DNA of 13,831 bases, taken from contig CAYQAS010000108.1 of assembly GCA_964415525.1 (NCBI GenBank), positions 1 through 13,831 of the forward strand, written 5' to 3'. Source of the DNA: CAZPUI01 sp964415525. GTDB taxonomy: Bacteria > Acidobacteriota > Holophagae > Holophagales > Holophagaceae. A model generated the notes under the pieces. That model did not search any database, was not told the DNA's origin, and saw only the letters and a program-made list of their open reading frames with translations. Position 1 is the first letter of the stretch. The number at the start of each line of letters is the position of its first letter. This document shows positions 6,329 through 13,023 of the stretch, in pieces. Position numbers and translations under genes: made by a program.

Positions 6329-7231
6329 TCAGCACCAGTCGCGGGGAATCGCCACGGGACCTGCTGGAACGCGGGACCAGGCAAAGGTGGGCACGAGGTC
6401 TTCGGCCTGGACTGGCTTGGGTGTGGGAAGACAGCCGAGGCTCCAACCGAGCCAGCCGAGCAGGTCGGAGGGGGCCATCCCACGCCGTCGCAGCGCCTCC
6501 AGCCCCAGGGCGCCGTCCCGCTTCCCGAGGCGGCTGCCGTCCGGGGCGGTGACCATGCCGAGGTGGGCGTAGGCGGGATGAGGCATTCCGAGCAGCGACT
6601 GGAGGTGGAGGTGGGTGGCGGTCACGCTGCGCAGGTCGGCGCCGCGCACCACTTCCGTCACCCCCTGGTCACCATCGTCCACCACCACTGCGAGGTGGTA
6701 GGCGAAACAGCCATCCCGACGGAACACCAGGGGATCTCCGGTGAGTCGGGAGGGCTCATCGGTCTGGGGGCCGAGCACGCGATCGTCCCAGGCCAAGGGT
6801 CCATCCGGGAGCTGCACGCGCAGGGCCTCGGGACAAAAATGATCCACCCGGCGCTCTCGACAACGACCCGGGTAGGGGCGCAGCCCATCCTCGGCATGGG
6901 GGGCACTTGCGAGCACGGCGAGGTCGCGACGGGTGCACGCACAGGTATACAGATGGCCTTCGGAGGCGAGCTGGCCCAGAACTTCGCGGTAGCGGTCCCC
7001 CCGATCCGACTGCCAGAGGATGGGCGCATCGGACACCAGTCCGAGGGTTTCCAGATCGGCGAGCTGCTGATCTCCCAGTTCGCGGCGGCAGCGGGGGCCA
7101 TCCACGTCCTCCATGCGGATGATCCAGCGGCCGCCGGCGGTTCGGGCGGAGAGCCAGGAGGCCAGGGCCGTGCGCAGGTTCCCCAGGTGGAGGACGCCGG
7201 TGGGGGAGGGAGCGAAGCGACCCGTGGGCAT
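6329..7231 (-). CDS. gluQ: Glutamyl-Q tRNA(Asp) synthetase
   Basis: This truncated GluRS paralogue attaches glutamate to the queuosine base at position 34 of tRNA(Asp). Its 300 residues match the family and lack the anticodon-binding domain of true GluRS. It starts GRFAPSPTGVLHLGNLRTAL, with HLGN as the HIGH motif. WIIRMEDVDGPR follows, and then the zinc motif characteristic of this subfamily: C97-x-C99 and Y120-x3-C124 (YTCACT; YPGRC). The KMSKS counterpart is RLGKRDGA, a relaxed form. An upstream in-frame ATG at 7306 would add 25 residues unlike the family; the ATG at 7231 is preferred because GRFAPSPTG normally sits right at the N-terminus, although its GGAG is only two bases away. It converges on the HEAT gene with an 85-base gap that holds no clear terminator, and diverges from the M16 operon. 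Confidence 0.93.
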   Translation of the reverse strand: MPTGRFAPSPTGVLHLGNLRTALASWLSARTAGGRWIIRMEDVDGPRCRRELGDQQLADLETLGLVSDAPILWQSDRGDRYREVLGQLASEGHLYTCACTRRDLAVLASAPHAEDGLRPYPGRCRERRVDHFCPEALRVQLPDGPLAWDDRVLGPQTDEPSRLTGDPLVFRRDGCFAYHLAVVVDDGDQGVTEVVRGADLRSVTATHLHLQSLLGMPHPAYAHLGMVTAPDGSRLGKRDGALGLEALRRRGMAPSDLLGWLGWSLGCLPTPKPVQAEDLVPTFAWSRVPAGPVAIPRDWC

Positions 7232-7397
7232 GACTCCAGTGTATCGAGCGCAACGTTTGGGCGCCCTGGGCAGCGAATCCAGCGGTCGATGCCTCGAGAG
7301 CGTCATTCAGAGGAGCGAAATCGCCGTTCGTCGGAAAGTGATCAATGGGGGGATAACCCTTCGGTAGGCTGAAAAGCTCATGTTTCTGGAGGATTCC

Positions 7398-9134
7398 ATG
7401 CCCCTTATCTCTGCCCGATGGCTGCCCATGATCCTGGCGGCGTCGGCGTCTGTCCTGGCTCAGGACATCCCCGTCCAGGCGCACACCCTCAGCAATGGGA
7501 TGCGCGTACTGCTGGTGGAACGCCACGACCAGCCCACCATCAGTGCCGGCTGGATCGTCCGTGCCGGCAGTGCCAATGAGCGCACCGGGGCCACCGGCAT
7601 CGCCCACCTCTTTGAACACATGATGTTCAAGGGCACGAACACCATTGGCACCCGCGACGCCAAGAAGGACGCCGAGCTGAACCTGGCCCAGGACAAGGTC
7701 CAGGCCCAGATCCGCCAGGAGATGGACATCCTGCGTGAGAAACAGCGCCGCGGCGAGATCGCCGACATGTCGGATCCCAAGGTGCGCACGCCGCGCCTCC
7801 AGGAACTTCAGGGCCAGTTCGACGCGCTGGTGAAGCAGCAGCGCGAGCTCATCGTGAAGGACGAGCTGGACAAGGTCTACAAGCAGGAAGGTGCCCAGGG
7901 CATGAACGCCTACACGCACCAGGATGCGACCTTCTACCACATCGATGTGCCGTCCAATAAGCTCGAGCTGTGGGCCTGGTTGGAGTCCGACCGCCTGAAG
8001 AACGCCGTCTTCCGGGAGTTCTACAGCGAGCGGGACGTGGTGCTCGAAGAGCGCCGTCAGCGCACGGACGCCACCCCCACCGGCAAGCTGATGGAGGCCT
8101 TCAATGCCATGCTCTGGCAGGCCCATCCGTACAGCTGGCCCGTCATCGGCTGGGTCAGCGACATCAGCCAGGTGACCCGCGAGGAGGCCAACCGCTTCTT
8201 CGCCACCTATTACGCGCCGAACAACATCACGGCCGTCGTGGTGGGCGACTTCAAGACCGCCGAAGCCCTGCCTTTGATGGAGCGCTACTTCGGCCGCATT
8301 CCCGCGAATCCCGCGGGTGTGCCCCCCATCATCACCCAGGAACCCCCGCAGCCCGCCGAGCAGCGCATGGTGGGCGAGGCGGACACCACGCCCATGGCCG
8401 TGGCGGTCTTCAAGACGGTTCCGGATGTCCACAAGGACGGCCCGGCCCTGGACGTATTGACGGCCGTGCTGAACGGCAACTCCGGTCGCCTGCACAAGGA
8501 GCTGGTGCTCAACAAGAAGGTGGCCACCGGCGCCCAGGGCTTCGGCCGCGGGCAGAAGCTGGCAGGTTCCTTCTACCTCCTCGCCATGCCCACGCCGGAT
8601 CGCAAGCCCGAGGATGTGGAGCCCATGCTCTACGCCGAAGTTGAAAAGATCGCCAAGGATGGCATCACGGATCAGGAACTGCAGAAGGTGAAGAACCAGG
8701 TGCAGGCCCAGACCTACGCCCGCCTGGAGAGCAACGAAGGTCTGCGTGACGGCCTCGCAGAGGCGGATGCTGCGGGCACGTACAAGGATTTTCTGGAGGC
8801 TCCCGCCCGCATGAACGCCGTCACCAAGGACGATGTGAAGCGCGTGGCTGCCACCTACTTCAAGCCCGAGAACCGCTCCGTGATCCTGGTGCACCGCAAG
8901 GCGGTCAAGCAGGAGGGCCCGGTGGATCCTGAGCTGGAGCAGATCCCTGCCGAGGCCCGTCCCATGATCCAGGCTCAGCTCAAGCAGTTGGAGACCCTGG
9001 ACCTGGAGAAGTGCAAGGCTGTGCTGGGTCAGATGGAGGGCCAGGCTGCCCAGGTGCCGCCCCAGGCCAAGCCCATCTTCGACTACCTCCTGAAGAAGCT
9101 CCGCGATCGCGTCCAGAAGCTGGAGTCCAAGTGA
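7398..9134 (+). CDS. M16 family zinc metallopeptidase, active subunit, exported
   Basis: The product is an insulinase/pitrilysin-type peptidase, probably periplasmic, of 578 residues. A signal peptide spans about residues 1-21 (hydrophobic LPMILAASASVLAQ). The inverted zinc motif is H70-L-F-E73-H74 within GIAHLFEHMMFKGT. The third ligand is Glu217 or Glu218 in ERDVVLEERR. Between them lies a Lys/Glu/Gln-rich insert (about residues 88-165, probably coiled coil) before MNAYTHQDATFYH, so the usual spacing of about 75 residues becomes about 143. The C-terminal M16 domain follows (about 260-500), then a helical extension (506-578) rich in Gln, Glu and Lys. GGAGG five bases before the ATG at 7398 favours it over the ATG at 7380. 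The next gene overlaps by one base and encodes the matching inactive subunit. Confidence 0.93.
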   Translation: MPLISARWLPMILAASASVLAQDIPVQAHTLSNGMRVLLVERHDQPTISAGWIVRAGSANERTGATGIAHLFEHMMFKGTNTIGTRDAKKDAELNLAQDKVQAQIRQEMDILREKQRRGEIADMSDPKVRTPRLQELQGQFDALVKQQRELIVKDELDKVYKQEGAQGMNAYTHQDATFYHIDVPSNKLELWAWLESDRLKNAVFREFYSERDVVLEERRQRTDATPTGKLMEAFNAMLWQAHPYSWPVIGWVSDISQVTREEANRFFATYYAPNNITAVVVGDFKTAEALPLMERYFGRIPANPAGVPPIITQEPPQPAEQRMVGEADTTPMAVAVFKTVPDVHKDGPALDVLTAVLNGNSGRLHKELVLNKKVATGAQGFGRGQKLAGSFYLLAMPTPDRKPEDVEPMLYAEVEKIAKDGITDQELQKVKNQVQAQTYARLESNEGLRDGLAEADAAGTYKDFLEAPARMNAVTKDDVKRVAATYFKPENRSVILVHRKAVKQEGPVDPELEQIPAEARPMIQAQLKQLETLDLEKCKAVLGQMEGQAAQVPPQAKPIFDYLLKKLRDRVQKLESK

Positions 9135-10609
9135 TGATCAAGAACCTGACCCTCAGCCTCCTTTTGGTGGGCGGCGCCCTCAGCGCCCAGCAGATCCCCG
9201 ACCGGCCCGAGAAGCTCACCTACAAGCCCCAGACCTTCCAGGCACCCCGCACCAAGGACTTCGTCGCCAAGCTGAAGAACGGCATCCCCGTCTACATTGC
9301 CGCGGATCCCCAGGGCGTGCCCTTCGTGCGTCTGAACGTGATGATCAAGGGCGGCAGCTACCTCGAGCCCAAGGGCAAGGAAGGCCTCGCGGGCCTCACC
9401 GGCTCCCAGTGGCGTGCCGGCGGCACCACCAAGACTCCCGCCGAGAAGCTCGACGAACGCCTCGAGTTCCTGGCGGGCCGCATCAGCACGAACCTCGGCA
9501 GCACCAGCGGCTCCATCTTCATGCAGGTCATGGAGAAGGACCTCAAGGAAGGCCTCGATCTCTTCCTCGAAGTGATGCAGCAGCCCGCCTTCGCCCAGGA
9601 TCGTCTCGACCTGGCCAAGAAGAGCTCCAAGCAGGGGCTTCAGACCCGCAACGACAACGTCATGGGCATCGCCGGTTATCAGAACGGCTACCTGCTCAAT
9701 GGCGAGAACCACTACACCACTGCGGACATGACCCAGGCCAGCCTGGATGCCATCACCCGCGAGGACATGGCGGCCTTCCACAAGCGTCTGATCCATCCCT
9801 CAAACCTCGTCATCGCCGTCTCCGGCAAGTTCGAGAAAAAGGCGATGCTCGACCAGCTCAACAAGACCCTCGGTGCCCTCAAAGCGGCGCCCGGAGCCGA
9901 AGTGAGCGCCAAGGTGCCCGCCCCGACCCACGTCCGCAAGCCAGGCATCTACGTGGTCGACAAGGATGTGCCCCAGAGCAGCGTGAGCCTGACCATCCCC
10001 GGCCTGCGCCGCACGGATGCTGACTGGCATGCCGTGCAGGTGATGAATCAGATCCTGGGCGGCAGCGGCTTCACCAGCCGCCTGATGAAGAAACTGCGCT
10101 CCGACGAGGGCCTCACCTATGGTGTGGGCTCCAACTTCAGCGCCGGCGCCTATTGGAAGGGTGACTTCAGCTGCAGCCTGCAGACAAAGAACCGCTCCGT
10201 CGCCTATGCCCTGCGCCTGATCCTTGAGCACCTCGAGAAGATCAAGCAGGAGCCGGTCAGTGATGAAGAGATGAAGGTGATCAAGGACGGCATCGTCCTG
10301 GGCTACCCCGCCGATTGGGCGGACAAGCAGTCCGTGGCGGCCCGTTTCGCTAGCGAGCACCTGACGGGCTGGCCTGCGGACTGGTGGGCGGACTACCGCG
10401 AGAAGATCCAGGCGGTCACGAAGGATGACGTCCAGCGCGTGGCTAAGAAATACCTGGACCCCACCCAGGCCGTGATCCTCGTGGTGGGCAAGGCCGCAGA
10501 GGCTGAAGCCGGCGACAAAGACCACGCGGGTCTGCTGAAGGACGCGGCCAAGCTGCCGATCCAGCATCTGCCCCTGAGGGACCCCCTCACCCTGAAGCCC
10601 CTGAAGTAG
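9134..10609 (+). CDS. M16 family peptidase-like protein, zinc site lost, exported
   Basis: This is a 491-residue paralogue of the preceding peptidase, with a signal peptide (MIKNLTLSLLLVGGALSAQQ). At the place of HxxEH it reads GLAGLTGSQWRAGGT, so His, Glu and His are replaced by Gly87, Gly90 and Ser91 and zinc catalysis is not expected. The C-terminal half keeps the substrate-binding Arg/Tyr motif: GGSGFTSRLMKKLR and EGLTYGVGS (Arg316, Arg322, Tyr329). This combination is typical of the non-catalytic subunit of two-chain M16 proteases, such as mitochondrial MPP alpha or bacterial active/inactive pairs. The ATG shares its A with the upstream TGA (TGATGA), and GGAG lies eight bases before it, so the two are translationally coupled. 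A heterodimer with the upstream product is the natural inference. It ends before an 11-base-pair hairpin. Confidence 0.92.
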   Translation: MIKNLTLSLLLVGGALSAQQIPDRPEKLTYKPQTFQAPRTKDFVAKLKNGIPVYIAADPQGVPFVRLNVMIKGGSYLEPKGKEGLAGLTGSQWRAGGTTKTPAEKLDERLEFLAGRISTNLGSTSGSIFMQVMEKDLKEGLDLFLEVMQQPAFAQDRLDLAKKSSKQGLQTRNDNVMGIAGYQNGYLLNGENHYTTADMTQASLDAITREDMAAFHKRLIHPSNLVIAVSGKFEKKAMLDQLNKTLGALKAAPGAEVSAKVPAPTHVRKPGIYVVDKDVPQSSVSLTIPGLRRTDADWHAVQVMNQILGGSGFTSRLMKKLRSDEGLTYGVGSNFSAGAYWKGDFSCSLQTKNRSVAYALRLILEHLEKIKQEPVSDEEMKVIKDGIVLGYPADWADKQSVAARFASEHLTGWPADWWADYREKIQAVTKDDVQRVAKKYLDPTQAVILVVGKAAEAEAGDKDHAGLLKDAAKLPIQHLPLRDPLTLKPLK

Positions 10610-10633
10610 ACCGTTCCGCCGCATCCGGAACCC

Positions 10634-10659
10634 CACGGCCCGCCACCCGGCGGGCCGTG
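10634..10659. terminator. Bidirectional hairpin between the M16 operon and the kinase gene
   Basis: CACGGCCCGCC (10634-10644) pairs perfectly with GGCGGGCCGTG (10649-10659) around an ACCC loop, an 11-base-pair GC-rich stem. It lies 24 bases after the stop of the second M16 gene and six bases past the kinase stop, so it can serve both convergent transcripts. Neither side has a good T-run (plus side TTGCTCCT). Confidence 0.7.
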
Positions 10660-10665
10660 TTGCTC

Positions 10666-12051
10666 CTAAGACGCGCCGTGGGTCCAGCCCTTGGACTCCT
10701 CGACCTCCGCCCGGTCTTCGGCCTCGAGCACATCGTTGCCGGTGCACGTTTCTAGCAGGTGCTGGAGATCCTCCACCGCCTCCTCGGCCTCGGCGTGCTC
10801 CTCGGCGGCGAGCACGTCCACGTCCTCCAGGTCGAGGGCCAGGTCGGTCCGGGGGTCCGGGCTCGCAGGTGCCAATACGGCGTCCCAGTCCACATCGGCA
10901 AAGGGGGCGTTCCAGTCCTCGGCCTCGGGAACGGGGTCGAGGACTGGAGCGATCGGGGTCGGCAACGGATTTCGACTGGGCCTCGGCAGAGGCGGAAGCG
11001 GCTTGGGCTTGAGGGCGGGCACCTTGGGGGCCGGAGGAAGTCCTCGTGGAGGTGTGGGCAACACGACCCTTGGGGCCGGGAGCTTTGGCGGGCGCGGCAC
11101 ACCGGGCTTCAGGCCTTTGGGCGGACTCACCGCCATGGTTGGGATGCCGTCCAGGTCCGAAGGGGGCGTTTGGGTGGGCAGGGGCCGCGCCAGTCCATCC
11201 ATCTCCATGAACCCGAGCAGCCGCCGCCGGGTCTCTGCGGAGATCGGCGTCGTTCGGATCAGCTCGTTCATGAAATCGGCCAGGTTCTGCGGTCGGAGGG
11301 CCGGATCCTTGGACAGGCACTTCCGGAAGACCTCACCGAGTTCCGGCAGAAGCCCTTGGGGCATGCTCGGCGGTTCGTGCACGATGCGATAGAGGGTCGT
11401 GCCGATGCTGTCGCCTTTGTAAGGGAGTTCCCCCGTGACCAGTTCGAAGGCGGTGACGCAGAATGCATAGCGGTCGGTGGCTTGGCTGGGTTCGGCTCCC
11501 ATGATCATCTCGGGGGCGGTGAAGGCGGGGGTGCCCAGCACGGCGCCCGTGGCGGTCAGACGGCTGTGCTCGCCCCGGGCCAGCCCGAAATCCATGAGCT
11601 TCAGGTGCCCGCCCTCGCTCACGAGCATGTTCTCGGGTTTCACGTCCCGGTGGATGATGCCCGCGAGGTGGGCCGCCTGGAGGCCGCGCATGGCCTGCAG
11701 GAGCAGAAAGAGCCCGGTTTCGAGGCTGGGCCGCCGCTCTCGCATGAGGAAGGCGAGGCTCTGGCCGTCCACGAATTCCATGGCGAGGAATGGCCCCACA
11801 TTCGGATCTTCACCCACGTCGAAGACCGTGATGATGTTCGGATGGCTGAGCTGGGCGCTGATTTCAGCCTCCCGCTGGAAGCGTTCCAGGACCCGTTCCA
11901 GGGCGTCCGAACCGGGATCCCGCACCACCTTGATGGCCAACCGGCGTTTCAGCAGCGGATCCGTGGCGAGGTAGACCGTGCCCATGCCCCCCTGGCCGAG
12001 GGGCTGGATCACCTCGTACCGTCCGATGCGCTCGGGCTGGGACCGGCTCAT
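10666..12051 (-). CDS. Hanks-type serine/threonine protein kinase with proline-rich and acidic tail
   Basis: A complete kinase domain spans about residues 11-280: glycine loop GQGGMG (19-24), ATP lysine K41 (LAIK), alpha-C Glu61, catalytic loop HRDVKPEN (134-141), DFG (154-156), and activation loop with Thr166, Thr168, Thr174 and Thr178 before APE (179-181). All catalytic residues are present, so it should be active. A linker rich in proline and lysine follows (about 290-375; PKLPAPRVVLPTPPRGLPP), then an acidic C-terminus (about 376-452; AEEHAEAEEAVEDL). There is no transmembrane helix or extracellular sensor such as PASTA, so it is probably cytosolic and recruited through its tail. The start has AAGGAGG just upstream, which can pair with an upstream ACCTCC. 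It converges on the M16 operon and diverges from the methyltransferase. Its substrate is unknown. Confidence 0.94.
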   Translation of the reverse strand: MSRSQPERIGRYEVIQPLGQGGMGTVYLATDPLLKRRLAIKVVRDPGSDALERVLERFQREAEISAQLSHPNIITVFDVGEDPNVGPFLAMEFVDGQSLAFLMRERRPSLETGLFLLLQAMRGLQAAHLAGIIHRDVKPENMLVSEGGHLKLMDFGLARGEHSRLTATGAVLGTPAFTAPEMIMGAEPSQATDRYAFCVTAFELVTGELPYKGDSIGTTLYRIVHEPPSMPQGLLPELGEVFRKCLSKDPALRPQNLADFMNELIRTTPISAETRRRLLGFMEMDGLARPLPTQTPPSDLDGIPTMAVSPPKGLKPGVPRPPKLPAPRVVLPTPPRGLPPAPKVPALKPKPLPPLPRPSRNPLPTPIAPVLDPVPEAEDWNAPFADVDWDAVLAPASPDPRTDLALDLEDVDVLAAEEHAEAEEAVEDLQHLLETCTGNDVLEAEDRAEVEESKGWTHGAS

Positions 12052-12054
12052 GCC

Positions 12055-12072
12055 ACCTCCTTGGCAGGAGGT
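12055..12072 (-). promoter_or_regulatory. Self-complementary ribosome binding site of the kinase mRNA
   Basis: In the mRNA direction the leader reads ACCTCC-TGCCAA-GGAGGT, followed by GGC and the ATG. GGAGGT (12060-12055) is the Shine-Dalgarno, and ACCTCC (12072-12067) is its perfect complement six bases upstream, so a six-base-pair hairpin could hide the ribosome binding site. The leader also holds a second hairpin, GGAGCCG-GGA-CGGCTCC (12083-12099). Regulation is inference; the pairing is seen directly. Confidence 0.45.
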
Positions 12073-12202
12073 CTATCGGCGGGGAGCCGTCCCGGCTCCA
12101 GCCTCGGCGTCGGATTCCTGAACGGGCTCAGGAGGCGCACCTCCCACCCGCGGTCTACCCGTCTCGTTGCCCCGGGCCCTGCGTCGGGAGGATCATGGGC
12201 CG

Positions 12203-12976
12203 ATGCACGCCACCCCGCTCACACTGCTCCGCCGTCTGGCCGTGCTTCCGGTTTGGCGGGCGCTTCTGGCCTTGTTCGTCGGGCTGGTGGGAATCGTGCT
12301 GCTGCGTCTCGGCCCCGGCACGTCGAACTGGCCTCTCGCGGTCTGGGCCCTCGCGGCCGGCGTGCTGGGCGCGTCTGCCGCAACGCTTCTGCGCCTCGGT
12401 GCGGGTTGGCGGGCTTTTGTGCTTCTCGTACCGTCCGCCCTCTTCTGGCAGGTGGGCCACACCCTGCCGACATGGCTCTACCTGATGTTGTTGGCGGGTC
12501 TGGGCCTCGTCTTTGGCGGCGGCTTGCTCACCCGGGTGCCGCTCTACAACAGCAATCGGCAGGCTTGGAGCACCCTGGCGGATCTGCTTCCACAGGGTTC
12601 GGGGACGTTTGTGGATCTGGGGGCGGGACTCGGCGGGCCTGTGGCCCATCTCGCCCGGATGCGGGCGGACTGGCATGTGGTCGGCGTGGAGGCCAGCCCG
12701 CTGGTGTGGCTGCTGGCCTGGCTCCGATGCCGCCGGTCGAACAGCCAGATGAAGCTGGGCTCCCTGTGGCGAGAAAACCTGCAGGGATATGACGTTGCCT
12801 TCGTCTTTCTCAGTCCGGCGCCCATGGCGGATCTTTGGCGGAAGGTGCGGAACGAAATGGCCTCCGGCAGCCTGCTCATCAGCCACTCCTTTGAAGTGCC
12901 TGGCATCGAGCCCGAGCGCGTCCTGCCCCTGTCGGGGCGGCCAGGAGCCTGTCTCCGGCTCTACCGGGTGCCGTAG
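12203..12976 (+). CDS. Membrane-anchored class I SAM-dependent methyltransferase
   Basis: The product has 257 residues. The N-terminal half has three or four hydrophobic segments (about residues 18-35, 43-65, 70-86 and 90-110). Then RVPLYNSNRQAW leads into a Rossmann-type methyltransferase domain with motif I VDLGAGLGG (137-145) and the acidic residue ending strand 2, Glu163 in VVGVEAS. The later strand DVAFVFLSP and the SGSLLISHSF region fit motifs IV-V. The substrate is not recognisable; a lipid, quinone or membrane protein would suit a membrane anchor, but this is inference. A TTG at 12167 would add 12 residues without a ribosome binding site. GGAGG at 12187-12191 supports the ATG at 12203, although the 11-base spacing is long. 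It is divergent from the kinase (151-base gap) and 47 bases upstream of motA on the same strand. Confidence 0.82.
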   Translation: MHATPLTLLRRLAVLPVWRALLALFVGLVGIVLLRLGPGTSNWPLAVWALAAGVLGASAATLLRLGAGWRAFVLLVPSALFWQVGHTLPTWLYLMLLAGLGLVFGGGLLTRVPLYNSNRQAWSTLADLLPQGSGTFVDLGAGLGGPVAHLARMRADWHVVGVEASPLVWLLAWLRCRRSNSQMKLGSLWRENLQGYDVAFVFLSPAPMADLWRKVRNEMASGSLLISHSFEVPGIEPERVLPLSGRPGACLRLYRVP

Positions 12977-13023
12977 CTTAAGAGGGCAGGGGACGCTCCC
13001 GATGGGCTGAAAGGGAGCCTTCC

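Noticed and set aside
7232..7397. Promoter for the M16 operon
   Set aside because: The gluQ-M16 gap must hold promoters, but I could not find a -35/-10 pair with acceptable spacing; GATAAC at 7352 has no partner at 16-18 bases.
6756..8894. Minus-strand open frame of 712 codons spanning gluQ and the first M16 gene
   Set aside because: It crosses two strongly supported genes, runs antisense through the M16 zinc site, and its end is an out-of-frame reading of gluQ. There is no domain and no ribosome binding site.
9800..11320. Minus-strand open frame of 506 codons over the second M16 gene and the kinase tail
   Set aside because: It reads the kinase gene out of frame and the M16 gene antisense, with no motif. 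The in-frame kinase and M16 calls explain the DNA.
10759..12792. Plus-strand open frame of 677 codons opposite the kinase gene
   Set aside because: It is antisense to intact HRD, DFG and APE kinase motifs and then overlaps the methyltransferase in another frame. It is a shadow.
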